DNA of 64,000 nucleotides from Pseudomonadota bacterium (GCA_023423535.1 JAFAFL010000006.1:62001-126000); one strand, 5' to 3'. Positions 9,027 to 23,882 are shown, counted from the stretch's first letter. Translations and numbers: made by a program. The notes: generated from the letters alone by a model not told the origin.

Positions 9027-9119
9027 GGGATCCTCGAGAGGCTTGAACGAGCCCTCTGGTGTTAGCACGCGCGCGAGCACCGCCGCGAGTTCGCGACGGT
9101 GCCGCAGGCTCGTGCACCG

Positions 9120-12100
9120 CTACGCCGCGCTGCTCTTCTGGGCGGCGGCCTTCGCCTTCTTCTCCTCGTCCTCGAGGATGCGCCGCATCCGCGTGGCGAG
9201 CGCGCGCACGTTCGGCTCGAGCACCATGCTGTCGTGGTCTCCCGGAACCTCGAAGACCTCCACGTGCGGCACGTGCTTGCCCCAGCCGTTGTCCGCGTAC
9301 ATGTACTCGCGGTCCTTGTTCAGCATCCGCCCGCCGGCGAGCACGTACGTGGGGTTCAGCTTCGGCCGGAAGAGGACCACGCGGCCGCTGTAGGGACGGA
9401 TGGTGTAGCGGGAGAGCGCGCGCCGGAACGCGGCCTCGATCACGTCGTTGTGCAGCGTGGTGGGCGCCTGGTGCACCGGCTCCTCGAAGCGGCGGCGGAC
9501 CTTCGACAGCTCCCACTCCGCGCGGCTCTTCGCCCAGTCGAGCACGTACTTCGGCCCGCCCCGCTCGAACTTCTGCACCTGCACCCGGACGCGATCCTCG
9601 AGGGACAGCGGCGCGGGGATGAGCGACGCGGGCGTGTCGAGCATCACCACCACCGCGACCTCCTCGCCCATCGCGCGGAGGCGGTGCGCCATCTCGTACG
9701 CGGTGTAGCCGCCACCGCTGAAACCACCCAGGTAGTAGGGCCCGTGCGGCTGCACCGTGCGCAGCTCCGCGAGGTACGCCTCCGCCATCTCCTCGAAGGT
9801 CTCGTGCGGTTCCTGCTGGCCGTAGAGACCGCGCGCCTGCAGCCCGTAGAAGGGCCGGTCGGTGCCGAGCAGGTGCGCGAGGTGCCGCAGGTTGAGGACG
9901 TTGCCGAACATGCCGGCCACGAGGAAGAACGGCGACTTCTTGCCGCCCTCGCCCGGGTGCATGGCCACGAGGTGCGTGTAGCGCGTCTGCGGCACCGCCG
10001 GCGTGCTGCCCTCCGCACCGGCCGCGGGCGCGTCACCGCGCGTCTCCGCGATCTTCGCCGCGCAGCGAGCGATCGTCGGGGCCTCGAAGAGGACGCTGAT
10101 GGGGAAGTCCACCGCGTAGGCCTTCTTGATCATCGCGAAGAGCCGCACCGCGATCAGCGAGTGGCCGCCGAGGTCGAAGAAGCTGTCCTCCACGCCCACC
10201 TGCTCCACGCCGAGCAGCTCCTCCCAGAAGCCCGCCAGCGTGCGCTCGATGTCGTTGCGCGGCTGCACGTAGGCCGAGTCCAGCTCCGGTCGCGCGAACT
10301 TCGCCCCGGACGAGCTCGCGTCCACCGCCGGCGCGCGGTCGAGCTCCGCCTTCAGCCCCTCCAGATCGAGCGAGCTGACCATCAGCTGCGGACGGCCCTT
10401 CGCCACCGCGCGGAGGAAGGCCTCGGCGCCCTCGGAGGGACGGATGCCCTGGCTGACCTGACGGCGCAGGCGCTCCTCGGCGGGAGTCCTCGCCGCATCG
10501 CCACCCTTCGTGCTCTCCAGCTCCACCTCGGACGGGGCCGGAGGCGCGTTCATGTTGAACGCCACGCCCGCGCCGAGCCGCTTCATCGCGAAGCCGCGCA
10601 CCTCCATGAGGATCCGACCATCCGCGTCCGCGAGGTCCGCGTCGAAGCGCACGAAGCCGTCACCCGCGGGCTGCGCGCGCACGTGGCTCCAGATCTCCGC
10701 GGGCAGCGCGCCGTGGACGCGCACCTGGTCGTACGACACCGGGACCCAGAGCGAGTCCTGCGTGTACCCGGGCGCAAGCTCGATGGCGAAGCCGGTGGCG
10801 AAGTCGAGCTGCGCGGGATGCAGCCGGATCCCGCTCTCCAGATCCGCGACGTGCTGGGGCTGCAGCGCCACGCGACCCAGCGCCTCGCCCTTGCCGAGGT
10901 TCAGCTCCCGCAGCACGCGCCAGCGCGCGCCGAACTGCAGGTTCTTCTCCTGCGGGCTGCGCAGGCCCTTCTCGTCGTGCAGCCGCTTGACGTCGCAGCG
11001 GGTGCGGACCTTCTCCACGTCGAGCGCGCCGGGCTTCGGCTGATCGAGCAGCGAGATCGCCGCCTGCGCGTGGAGCTGCCAGCCCTTGCGCCCGTCCATC
11101 AGGCACTCGGAACGCACCTGCATCGCGTAGCCCTGCTCGGTGCGCTTGAGCTTCACCCGCATCTCGCGCGTGGGCTCGCCGTCACCGACGTAGAAGGGCC
11201 GGATGAAGAAGAGGTCGCTGACCTCGAACGGCTGCGTCTCGCCGATCGCGCGGAGGGCCTCGGAGGCGAACTCGAAGTAGCCGGTGCCGGGGATGAGCGC
11301 GTGGCCTTCACCCGTGCGGTGATCGCCGAGCACCCAGTGCGTCTTCGGGTGCAGCTTGCCCTTCACCACCGCGGTGCCGTCCTGCTCGTGCGCCACGGCC
11401 TCGAAGAAGGGCAGCGAGACCGGCTCGAAGACGAGCTCGTGGCCCGAGGCCTTGCCCCAGGCGGCGGCTGCCATGCCGACCTCGTTCCAGATGCCCCACT
11501 GCAGCGCCACCGTGCCTCGGTCGCCGCGCGCGGTGCGGCTGTGCGCGAAGGCGTTGAGGAAGTCGTTCGCCGCCACGTAGTCCACCTGGCCCGCCGCGGC
11601 GAGCAGCGTGGAGGTGGAGGAGAAGAGGACGAAGAGCTCCAGAGAGCCGGGCGGGAAGAGCCCGTCGAGGATCTCGGTGCCGTACACCTTCGGCGCGAAG
11701 ACCTCGGCGATCTGCGACATCGTCTTCGCCTGGATCGGCCCGTCGCTCACGTAGCCCGCCGCGTGGACGACGCCGTGGATCGTGCCGAAGCGCGCCTTCG
11801 CGTCGCGGACGACCGCCGTCATGTCCTCGAGGTTCGTCACGTCGGCCTCGGCGACCATCACCTCCGCGCCGAGCGCCTCCAGCGCCTGCACCTGGCGGAT
11901 CCGCTTCGCCGCGCTGTCCGTGGACGGCACCGCCGCGAGGTAGTCCGACCACTCGCTGCGCGGGGGCAGCGGGCTTCGGCCGGTGAGCACGAGCTTCGCC
12001 TTCACCTGCCGCGCGAGCTGCTCCGCGATCACGTGGCCGATGCCGCCCAGACCGCCGGTGACGAGGTACACGCCCCGCTCACGCAGCTTGCCGGACGTCA

Positions 12101-15100
12101 CGCTGCCAGCGCCGGACGCAGAGGAGCCGGAGAGCTTGACCTTCCCGAAGTGGGCCTCGAAGCGCTTGCCCTTCCGGTACGCCGCCACCGCGTTGCGCGC
12201 GGGTGAGCGGAGCTCCTCCTCGAGCGCGTCCACCAACGTCGCGTACTGATCGCTGACGTTCCTGCGGCCCGCGAACGGGTCGATGAGCGCCTTGCGGAGG
12301 CTGCCGCCGAAGAGCTTCTGCGACGGGGTGGGCAGCTGCAGATCGATCGCGGTGCAGGTGACGCCGGGCAGTTCGCGCGGGATGACCTTCACCGGCCCGA
12401 GCACGGTGGCCTTCTCCGGGTAGGGCAGCGCCTCGTCGCCCAGCCGCTGCATCCCGTTGCCGAGGACGAAGAGGTCCAGCGGGCGGGGCACGTTCTCGTC
12501 GGCCAGCGCCTGCGCGAGGAAGAAGAGCGAGTAGAAGCCGCGCTCCTGGTTGCGGTGGAAGAACGAGGAGCCCGGGCGGAAGGACTCGTCCTGCGTGAGC
12601 AGCCAGGTGTGGAGGATCCGCGTGGGCACGAATGCGCTCTTCACGAGGTCGCGCACCAGCGCGTCGTAACCCTCGCGGCCGCGCTCCGGAGCGAGCAGGT
12701 ACTCGCCGTCGTTCACCTTGGCGTAGGTGTCGCCGGGCTTCACCACCGTGATCGCGTGGCCGTGACCGCGCAGGCGCTCCACCAGCGACTCGCCCACGCC
12801 GGTGTCGTCGAGAAACACCAGCCAGCGGTGCTTCTCGTCGGTCGCCTCGCCGTCCACGCCGACCTGCTTCCACGTCGGCGCGTAGCCGAAGTCCTCGAGG
12901 TCGCCGTGGCGGCGCAGGAGCACCTCGCTCTGCACGGTCTGGCCCTCGCGGCGCTCCACCCAGTACTTCTGGTGCGCGAACGCGTAGGTCGGCAGCTCCA
13001 CCCGCTGCCGCTTCTCGCCCTTCCAGAGCAGCGCATCGACGTCGAGCTTCAGGCCCAGCGCCCACACGCGGCCGAGGACCTCGAGGAAGAACGCTTCGTC
13101 CGCCACGGCCTCGTCGCGGTGACGCAGCGTGGAGAGCACCGCCTGCGAGTCCACCTGCGCGTGCTGCTTCGCCAGAGAGCCCAGCGTCTTGCCCGGGCCG
13201 ACCTCGATGAAGATCCGGTTCTTCTCCTCCGCCAGCGTGCCCACGCCGTCCGCGAAGCGCACCGTGTTGCGGAAGTGCTCCGCCCAGTACTGCGGGCTCT
13301 GCGCCTGCGCGGGCGTGATCCAGGTGCCGGTGAAGCAGGACACGTAGGGCCGCGACGGCGCCTTGAGCTTCACCTTCTCGAACGCGGCGCGGAAGCGGGG
13401 GAGGATCGCGTCGAGGTGCCTCGAGTGCGGCGCCACGTCGATCGGCGCCCAGCGGATCTCGATGCCCTTCTCCTTCAGCTGCGCCTCGAACGCCTCGAGC
13501 TCGTCGCGCGAACCGGAGACGGAGCAGAGGCCCGGCGCGTTGACGGCGGCCAGGTCCAGCGACGCGGGCAGCATCGGCCGCAGCTCGTCCTCGGAGAGGG
13601 GCACGCTGATCATCCCGCCCTTGCCGACCTCGGTGAGCAGCTGTCCGCGGAGGGTGACGATGTCCAGCGAGTCCTCGAGCGACATCACGTCCGCGAGGTG
13701 CGCCGCCGCGTACTCACCGAGGCTGTGTCCAATCATCGCCTGTGGCGCAATGCCCTTGCTCATCAGCAGCCGCGCCACCGCCACGTTCACCAGGTGGATC
13801 GCCGGCAGCTGCAGCGTGCTCTTCTCCAGCGCCGCGTTCGCCTTCTGCAGGTCCGGCTCGGTGAGCAGCAGCGCGCCCAGATCCTCGTCGAGCTTGCCCT
13901 TCAGGTGCTTGAGGCCGCGATCGACGACCTCACGGAACGCGGGCTCGCTGGCGTAGAGGCCGCGGGCCATGCCGGCGTACTGCGCGGCGCCGCCGGGGAA
14001 GAGGAACGCGACGGTCGGGTTCTCCAGCGCGGTGTGGGTGAAGATGCGCTGCGGGTCGTTCGCCTCGAGGCGCTCGGAGGCCTCCGCATGCGACGAGGCG
14101 ACGAGCACGCGGCGGCGCTCCATCGCCCGTCTGCCGTGGTGCAGCGTCCAGGCGACGTCCGCGAGCGGCTGCGCGCCGTTCTCACGCAGGTGCGACGCGA
14201 GCTTCTTGCCGTACTCGTCGAGCGACTTGCGCTGCTTCGCGCTGAACCCGAGCAGCTGGTGCTTCTTGCCCGCCGGACCGGAGGCCGCGCGCTTCGGCGC
14301 CTCCTCGAGGATGACGTGCGCGTTGGTGCCGCCCACGCCGAGCGAGTTCACCGCCGCGCGACGCGGAACGCCCTCAGGCGGCGTCCACGGCGTCAGTTCC
14401 GTGTTCACCACGAAGGGGCTGTTGGCGAAGTCGATCGTCGGGTTCGGCTTCTCGAAGTTCAGCGACGGCGGGAGCTGCTTCGCCTCCAGCGCGAGCGTCG
14501 CCTTGATGAGGCTGACCACGCCGGCCGCGGTGTCGAGGTGCCCGATGTTCGTCTTCACCGAGCCGATGCGGCAGAAGCCCTTCTTGTCGGTGGAGCGGCG
14601 GAAGGCCTCGGTCAGCGCGGCGATCTCGATCGGGTCGCCCATGTAGGTGCCCGTGCCGTGCGTCTCGACGTAGGTGATCGTCTCCGCGCTCACGTCCGCC
14701 AGCGCGTGCGCCTGCATCATGCAGTCGGCCTGGCCGGAGACGGACGGCGCGAGGTAGCCGACCTTCGAGGCGCCGTCGTTGTTGATCGCGGTGGCCTTGA
14801 TCACCGCATGCACGTGATCGCCCGCGGCAATCGCATCCGACAGGCGGCGCAGCAGCACCACGCCCACGCCGCTGCCGAAGACGGTGCCCTGCGCGCGGTG
14901 GTCGAACGCGTGGCAGCGCCCGGTGGGGGAGAGGACCTCGCCCTCCTTGTAGACGTAGCCGCGGCGGTGCGGGATCTCGATGGTCACGCCGCCGGCGACC
15001 GCGAAGTCACACTCGCGCGAGAGCAGCGCCTGCGCGGCCTGGTGCACCGCCACCAGCGAGGTCGAGCACGCGGTCTGGACGCTGACCGAGGGGCCCTTGA

Positions 15101-15608
15101 GGTCGAGCAGGTACGAGACGCGCGTGGCGAGGAAGTCCTTGTCGTTGCCGGTGTGGCGCAGCAGGAACAGGCCCGGGTCCCGCAGCATGTCGGCGTGCGA
15201 GACGAGGTTGAAGTAGAGGTACGAGCCCATGCCGCAGCCCGCGTACACGCCCGTCGAACCGTCGAGCTTTTCCGGCGGATAGCCCGCGTTCTCGAAGGCC
15301 TCCCACGCCGCCTCGTAGAAGTGGCGGTGCTGCGGATCGATGACCGCGCACTCCTTCTGCGAGAAGCCGAAGAAGTCGCCGTCGAAGTTCTCCAGGCCCT
15401 GCAGCGGCGTGCCCGACCGCACGTAGTTCGGATCCGCGAGCAGCTCCGGCGACTCACCCGCGGCGAGCAGCTCCGCGTCGGTGTAGTTCACGGTGGAGCA
15501 CACGCCATCGCGCAGGTTCTTCCAGAACTCGGCGGGCGTGTTCGCGCCGGGGACGCGGATCGCCATGCCGATGATCGCGATGTCGTTCTCGTTGATCTCT
15601 GCGGACAT
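9120..15608 (-). CDS. Type I polyketide synthase module KS-AT-KR-DH-ACP-TE
   Basis: The 2162-residue single module runs in this order. Ketosynthase, about 8-435, has TACSTSL with Cys181, His317 in HGTGT and His357 in NIGHLD. Acyltransferase, about 530-840, has GHSLGEY with Ser629. A KR structural half and active ketoreductase follow at about 900-1400, with LVTGGLGGIG and the Ser/Tyr/Asn set in SSTSTLL..VDYVAAND. A dehydratase-like hot-dog domain at about 1415-1680 has His1429 in LGDHR and Asp1601 in HPAQLD. The carrier protein has DLGGHSL at about 1812-1818, and the thioesterase has GGFSGGG with Ser1963 and His2124. All catalytic residues look intact. Placing DH after KR is unusual, and the AT lacks the common HAFH or YASH substrate motif (it has APHS), so the extender unit is uncertain. 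It is the last gene of the NRPS-GT-GT-PKS run; RBS GGAAGGA supports the start. Confidence 0.93.
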   Translation of the reverse strand: MSAEINENDIAIIGMAIRVPGANTPAEFWKNLRDGVCSTVNYTDAELLAAGESPELLADPNYVRSGTPLQGLENFDGDFFGFSQKECAVIDPQHRHFYEAAWEAFENAGYPPEKLDGSTGVYAGCGMGSYLYFNLVSHADMLRDPGLFLLRHTGNDKDFLATRVSYLLDLKGPSVSVQTACSTSLVAVHQAAQALLSRECDFAVAGGVTIEIPHRRGYVYKEGEVLSPTGRCHAFDHRAQGTVFGSGVGVVLLRRLSDAIAAGDHVHAVIKATAINNDGASKVGYLAPSVSGQADCMMQAHALADVSAETITYVETHGTGTYMGDPIEIAALTEAFRRSTDKKGFCRIGSVKTNIGHLDTAAGVVSLIKATLALEAKQLPPSLNFEKPNPTIDFANSPFVVNTELTPWTPPEGVPRRAAVNSLGVGGTNAHVILEEAPKRAASGPAGKKHQLLGFSAKQRKSLDEYGKKLASHLRENGAQPLADVAWTLHHGRRAMERRRVLVASSHAEASERLEANDPQRIFTHTALENPTVAFLFPGGAAQYAGMARGLYASEPAFREVVDRGLKHLKGKLDEDLGALLLTEPDLQKANAALEKSTLQLPAIHLVNVAVARLLMSKGIAPQAMIGHSLGEYAAAHLADVMSLEDSLDIVTLRGQLLTEVGKGGMISVPLSEDELRPMLPASLDLAAVNAPGLCSVSGSRDELEAFEAQLKEKGIEIRWAPIDVAPHSRHLDAILPRFRAAFEKVKLKAPSRPYVSCFTGTWITPAQAQSPQYWAEHFRNTVRFADGVGTLAEEKNRIFIEVGPGKTLGSLAKQHAQVDSQAVLSTLRHRDEAVADEAFFLEVLGRVWALGLKLDVDALLWKGEKRQRVELPTYAFAHQKYWVERREGQTVQSEVLLRRHGDLEDFGYAPTWKQVGVDGEATDEKHRWLVFLDDTGVGESLVERLRGHGHAITVVKPGDTYAKVNDGEYLLAPERGREGYDALVRDLVKSAFVPTRILHTWLLTQDESFRPGSSFFHRNQERGFYSLFFLAQALADENVPRPLDLFVLGNGMQRLGDEALPYPEKATVLGPVKVIPRELPGVTCTAIDLQLPTPSQKLFGGSLRKALIDPFAGRRNVSDQYATLVDALEEELRSPARNAVAAYRKGKRFEAHFGKVKLSGSSASGAGSVTSGKLRERGVYLVTGGLGGIGHVIAEQLARQVKAKLVLTGRSPLPPRSEWSDYLAAVPSTDSAAKRIRQVQALEALGAEVMVAEADVTNLEDMTAVVRDAKARFGTIHGVVHAAGYVSDGPIQAKTMSQIAEVFAPKVYGTEILDGLFPPGSLELFVLFSSTSTLLAAAGQVDYVAANDFLNAFAHSRTARGDRGTVALQWGIWNEVGMAAAAWGKASGHELVFEPVSLPFFEAVAHEQDGTAVVKGKLHPKTHWVLGDHRTGEGHALIPGTGYFEFASEALRAIGETQPFEVSDLFFIRPFYVGDGEPTREMRVKLKRTEQGYAMQVRSECLMDGRKGWQLHAQAAISLLDQPKPGALDVEKVRTRCDVKRLHDEKGLRSPQEKNLQFGARWRVLRELNLGKGEALGRVALQPQHVADLESGIRLHPAQLDFATGFAIELAPGYTQDSLWVPVSYDQVRVHGALPAEIWSHVRAQPAGDGFVRFDADLADADGRILMEVRGFAMKRLGAGVAFNMNAPPAPSEVELESTKGGDAARTPAEERLRRQVSQGIRPSEGAEAFLRAVAKGRPQLMVSSLDLEGLKAELDRAPAVDASSSGAKFARPELDSAYVQPRNDIERTLAGFWEELLGVEQVGVEDSFFDLGGHSLIAVRLFAMIKKAYAVDFPISVLFEAPTIARCAAKIAETRGDAPAAGAEGSTPAVPQTRYTHLVAMHPGEGGKKSPFFLVAGMFGNVLNLRHLAHLLGTDRPFYGLQARGLYGQQEPHETFEEMAEAYLAELRTVQPHGPYYLGGFSGGGYTAYEMAHRLRAMGEEVAVVVMLDTPASLIPAPLSLEDRVRVQVQKFERGGPKYVLDWAKSRAEWELSKVRRRFEEPVHQAPTTLHNDVIEAAFRRALSRYTIRPYSGRVVLFRPKLNPTYVLAGGRMLNKDREYMYADNGWGKHVPHVEVFEVPGDHDSMVLEPNVRALATRMRRILEDEEKKAKAAAQKSSAA

Positions 15609-15673
15609 AGGGTGTCGGTTCCTTCCGGAAAAAATCCCACCTCGAACGCCGTGGGCCGCGCCGAAATTGCGCG

Positions 15674-16582
15674 CTACTTGTATTCGATCAGGCGGCGTTC
15701 ACGGCGGAGCGCGCTGTTCATCCAGAACTGCAGCTGTCCCTGCAGGTGAGGGAGCTTGCCCACCACCACCGCGGTCGCCCAGCGAGCGTCCTTGTGCCTC
15801 GAGAAGACGCGCGCCCAGAGCACCGGCCACAAGGGCCACGCGACGGGGAGCGACCAGACGACGTTGCTCACCACGTTCCGCGCCGCGACCCGCTCCGCCG
15901 TCTTCCCGTGCCGATGGAACGCCTCCGCGTATGCGTGCCCGCTGCGCACGTTGCGCTTCCACCACTGATCGAAGCGCGTCATCGCCGCGTCGTGCAGCGT
16001 CATCTCCGCGTCGAGCCGCCAGATGCGCCAGCCATGCTGACGCATGCGGAAGCAGAGGTCCGGCTCCTCGCCTGCAATGAGCTCGGGCGCGAAGCCGCTC
16101 ACCTGATCGAACGCCTCCGCGCGCATCAGTGAGTCGCCGCCACACGCGGAGGCTTCGCCCACCGGCGTGTTCCACTCGATGTCGCAGAGGTGGTTGTAGA
16201 CCGACGCCTCGGGGAAGCGCTCGCGCCGCCGGCCGCACACCACCGCCACGTCCGGATGCTCCGCGAGGAACGCCGACGCCTTCTCGATCCAGGCCGCATC
16301 GAGCTCGCAGTCGCCGTCCACAAACTGCACCAACTCCAGGTCCGGCAGCAGCTCGCGAAGCCGCGCGTAGCCCTCGTTGCGCGCGCGCGCCGCGGTGAAC
16401 GGGCGCGACATGTCGAGGTTCACCACCTCCACGCCGAGGCCCTTCGCCAACGCCACCGAGTCGTCGGTCGAGCCCGAGTCCACGTACACCACGCGGTCCA
16501 CCCGCTGGCGCAGCACCGACTCGAGGCACCTGCGCAGCCGCTCGCCCTCGTTGCGGCCGATGGCGACCAGCCCGATCCTCAC
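15674..16582 (-). CDS. Glycosyltransferase family 2
   Basis: The 302-residue protein has the GT-A fold signatures of family 2: the N-terminal LVAIGRNEGERLRRCLESVL, YVDSGSTDDS for nucleotide binding, and the metal-binding acidic motif FVDGDCELD. A later GEEPDLCFRMRQ block carries the catalytic ED-like acidic pair. A hydrophobic stretch near the C terminus (VVSNVVWSLPVAWPLWPVLWARV) may sit at the membrane. Its start overlaps the stop of the upstream GT2 gene by four bases, so the two are probably translationally coupled. The PKS gene starts 65 bases downstream. Both GT2 genes sit between the NRPS and PKS genes on the same strand, which suggests the assembly-line product and the sugars are joined. 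Donor sugar unknown. Confidence 0.9.
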   Translation of the reverse strand: MRIGLVAIGRNEGERLRRCLESVLRQRVDRVVYVDSGSTDDSVALAKGLGVEVVNLDMSRPFTAARARNEGYARLRELLPDLELVQFVDGDCELDAAWIEKASAFLAEHPDVAVVCGRRRERFPEASVYNHLCDIEWNTPVGEASACGGDSLMRAEAFDQVSGFAPELIAGEEPDLCFRMRQHGWRIWRLDAEMTLHDAAMTRFDQWWKRNVRSGHAYAEAFHRHGKTAERVAARNVVSNVVWSLPVAWPLWPVLWARVFSRHKDARWATAVVVGKLPHLQGQLQFWMNSALRRERRLIEYK

Positions 16583-17619
16583 GACGCGCGCTCCTTCTTC
16601 GAAGACGACGCGGCCGAAGCAGAGCCCACAGCCGGCGCGTACTGCCGCGGCGGGTTCACGCCCTTGCGGTTCTGCGGCAGGAGCACCGTGTCGCGGAGGA
16701 AGTCACGGAAGAGGTAGGGCTGCTTCGGCTCGCGCTTGATGACCTTCTTCAGCCCGCCCACCGCGTTGCCGGCGAGGTACGCGAGGTCCGCCAGCGCGGC
16801 GTAGGTGTAGCCGTGGTTCTTCACGAAGTAGCGGCGGCGCGACTCGTAGGTGTAGCGCGGCTTCCGCTTCGGTCCTTCGCCCTGCACGGTGACGCCGGTG
16901 CTCTGACCGCAGATGTGCATCACCCGGCCGTAGGGCGCGTACCAGATCTCCCAGCCCGCGGCCTTCGCGCGCCGGCAGAGGTCCGTCTCCTCGTAATAGA
17001 GGAAGAACTCCTCGTCGAAGCCGCCGACCTGCTCCACCACCTCGCGGCGCAGCATCATCGAGGCGCCGGGCATCCAATCCACCTGCTTCGGCTCGTCGCC
17101 CATCGGCAGCAGGACCTCACGGCCCTTGAGCAGCTTGCCCAGCACGCCGAGCTCCGCGCCCTCCAGCAGCTCGCTGGCCGCGCTGGGGAAGCGGAAAGCG
17201 TAGGGCCAGTCGTTGCCGTCCGGGTTCTGGATCCGGTTGCCGGCGATCCCCGCGCGCGGCGTCGCATCCATGAAGCGCACCATGCCCGCCACGCCATCCG
17301 GATGAACGACCGTGTCCGGATTGAGCAGGTGGAAGTAGCGCGGCGGCCGGCCCTGTTCGAACGCCCAGCGCAGGCCCACGTTGTTCCCCGCGCCGTAGCC
17401 GCCGTTCACCGCCGAGACCACCAGCGTCGCCCACTCGCTGAAGCGACCGATGCCCTCGCGAAGCGCCGCCTCGTCACCGGAGGCGTTCTCCACCACCACC
17501 GCCTCGATGCGCAGGTCCGGGTTCCGCGCGCGCTCCTCGGTGAGGGACTGCAGCGCGCCGAGCGCCAGCTGTGCGGACTTGTAGTTGACGATGACGACGA
17601 GGACGTCGGGGTTCTGCAT
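16579..17619 (-). CDS. Glycosyltransferase family 2, rhamnosyltransferase-like
   Basis: The 346-residue protein begins MQNPDVLVVIVNYKS, a typical WbbL-type GT2 start, followed by VVENASGDEA, the metal-binding region LLNPDTVVHPDG (in place of a strict DxD), and WMPGASMMLRREVVEQVGGFDEEFFLYYEETDLC written here in parts: the GASMMLRR and FFLYYEETDL blocks are the family signature. The ATG at 17619 was chosen because an AAGG lies about 10 bases upstream and the fold begins there; an extension to 17712 has no signature. The C-terminal 90 residues contain YESRRRYFVKNHG, found in rhamnosyltransferase-like members. It follows the NRPS stop by 102 bases and overlaps the next GT2 by four. It probably extends a lipid-linked sugar, but the sugar cannot be stated. 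Confidence 0.9.
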   Translation of the reverse strand: MQNPDVLVVIVNYKSAQLALGALQSLTEERARNPDLRIEAVVVENASGDEAALREGIGRFSEWATLVVSAVNGGYGAGNNVGLRWAFEQGRPPRYFHLLNPDTVVHPDGVAGMVRFMDATPRAGIAGNRIQNPDGNDWPYAFRFPSAASELLEGAELGVLGKLLKGREVLLPMGDEPKQVDWMPGASMMLRREVVEQVGGFDEEFFLYYEETDLCRRAKAAGWEIWYAPYGRVMHICGQSTGVTVQGEGPKRKPRYTYESRRRYFVKNHGYTYAALADLAYLAGNAVGGLKKVIKREPKQPYLFRDFLRDTVLLPQNRKGVNPPRQYAPAVGSASAASSSKKERAS

Positions 17620-17721
17620 AAAGCCAGCGCCTTCTGTCTGCGGACTGCGGAAAGGGTTCGGCGCATCCGTTCCGCCCGAGAGAACAGAGGAGCGGATGCG
17701 CCGTGAAGCCATGCAGCGCGA

Positions 17722-22398
<4,677 letters not shown>

Positions 22399-22556
22399 AA
22401 CGGTTCTCTCCAAGGGGTGTGTTTTGCGCCTTACACCACCGCCGCGCGGCGCGGAGGATAAGTGTCTTTCAGCGTTCTTTTCCAGCGTCAGCGCTCGCTG
22501 CGGGCACTGCCGGAAGCGGACCGGCCGAGCAGCCACCTTCGCCTCGCGCGCCGCCT

Positions 22557-23882
22557 CTAAAGCGGCCCGTCGGCAGAGGCGGTGAAGCTCAGCTGGGCCA
22601 GCCAGGAACGTCTCAGCGCCCCCTCGCCCTCGCGCTCGACCGAGAAACCGGCGCTGGCGTCCAATTGACACCAAGTCTCCGGTCGCCAGCCGCCCACCAG
22701 TCCGACCGCCAGGTTCTGACGAACGGGGGCGGGGGCCGGCCGGGCATAGGTGGAGAGAAGGGTGGAGGCGCCCACCGAATAACGCGGCTGCGGCTGCCAC
22801 TCGAGGCTCCCGCCCAGCGCACCCTGCTGCTCGAGCTCGGTGTTGAAGGGGTTCATCACCGGCGCGTACGAGAGGGCCCCGCGCGCCGTCAGCCGCTGCC
22901 GGCCGCCCAGGGGGAGGATGTAGTCCAGCCCCCCGCGCGCGATGGGGAAGGGCCGCCACGCATCCGAGGCCTCAGCGCCCGAGCCCGTCCCCGGTGCCCC
23001 GCCGGCCGTCCCCGGGCGCACCGTGTTCCTCCCCGCCGCCGCGCCGAGCCCCGCGCTCACGCCCAGTTCCCGCGTGAGGGTCCGCGTGTAGCCCGCGCTC
23101 AGCTGCACGAGCTGCGTCCGCTGTCCCTGCGGCGCGAAGTCCGCGCTCTGGGCCTGGGCCTCGGAGGCCAGCCGGTCGCGTTTGGTGAGCCGCACGTCCG
23201 CGCCGAGCCCGAGGATCGGCCCCAGCAGCAGCGGCAGCGTCTCGCGGGTGGGGTCGTCGGCGCCGCCGGTGACGAGGTAGCCCGCGCGGGCAAACCCATC
23301 TACTCGTCGGTCGAAGCTGTGGGCGAAGGTCGCGCGCGTGTAGCTGTGGAAGAGCCGCAGGGGCTCGAGCGGAGGCAGCGCGCCGCCCGTCTCTCCACCG
23401 GGCGTCAGGGGACCACCCGAGCCACCCGCACCACCAGGACCACCGGGACCGAGCCCTCCACCCAGCCCGCCACCACCCAGCGGCACCTCGCCGCCCGCGG
23501 CCGTCCCATCGAGCAGCGTCAGCCGCCGCTCTCCCGAGCCGATCTCCTGGCGCAGCTCCAGCCGCGTCCGGCGGTCGAGCCGCCAGCGCAGCTCGGCGAC
23601 GCCGTTGTGCATCACCTCGGTGCCGACCTGGGTGACCGGGTTGCGCACGAGGACGAGCGGCGCGTACTCCAGCGAGCCCTCCAGCGTGAGCAGCGTGGCG
23701 GTCAGCCCGAGCCGCGGGGTGAGCGAGACCTCGTTCTCGTTGCGAACGTCCGCCTCGGCCGTCTCCGTCGCGTCCGTCCGCGTCTGTCGCACCCGCACGT
23801 CGCTGCGCCCGGTCGCGGAGTACTCGACGCGCGGCTGCGCGAGGACGAGCCCGGTCAGCAGCGCGACGGAGAGGGCGGACAT
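22557..23882 (-). CDS. Putative outer-membrane beta-barrel, Wzp-like partner of the OPX protein
   Basis: The 441-residue protein has a signal peptide (ALLTGLVLAQ) and then long alternating amphipathic strands rich in Arg, Leu, Thr and Tyr, such as RLELRQEIGSGER and LVQLSAGYTRTLTRELGVSA. One Gly-rich loop lies at about residues 137-170. It ends in a strand finishing LSFTASADGPL. Nothing in it suggests an enzyme. In Myxococcus xanthus, short OPX proteins that lack the pore-forming C-terminal helix are encoded beside integral barrels (EpsX and Wzp type) proposed to form the outer-membrane pore. This gene is divergent from the short OPX gene starting about 100 bases away. The barrel call rests on strand pattern and context, so a structure prediction would settle it. 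Confidence 0.65.
   Translation of the reverse strand: MSALSVALLTGLVLAQPRVEYSATGRSDVRVRQTRTDATETAEADVRNENEVSLTPRLGLTATLLTLEGSLEYAPLVLVRNPVTQVGTEVMHNGVAELRWRLDRRTRLELRQEIGSGERRLTLLDGTAAGGEVPLGGGGLGGGLGPGGPGGAGGSGGPLTPGGETGGALPPLEPLRLFHSYTRATFAHSFDRRVDGFARAGYLVTGGADDPTRETLPLLLGPILGLGADVRLTKRDRLASEAQAQSADFAPQGQRTQLVQLSAGYTRTLTRELGVSAGLGAAAGRNTVRPGTAGGAPGTGSGAEASDAWRPFPIARGGLDYILPLGGRQRLTARGALSYAPVMNPFNTELEQQGALGGSLEWQPQPRYSVGASTLLSTYARPAPAPVRQNLAVGLVGGWRPETWCQLDASAGFSVEREGEGALRRSWLAQLSFTASADGPL

Noticed and set aside
5646..9065. A plus-strand frame of over 1100 codons over the G8 and SGNH genes
   Set aside because: Same shadow composition; two genes with signal peptides and domains lie on the other strand.
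9099..15749. Two long plus-strand frames antisense to the PKS
   Set aside because: Compositional shadows without any recognisable domain.
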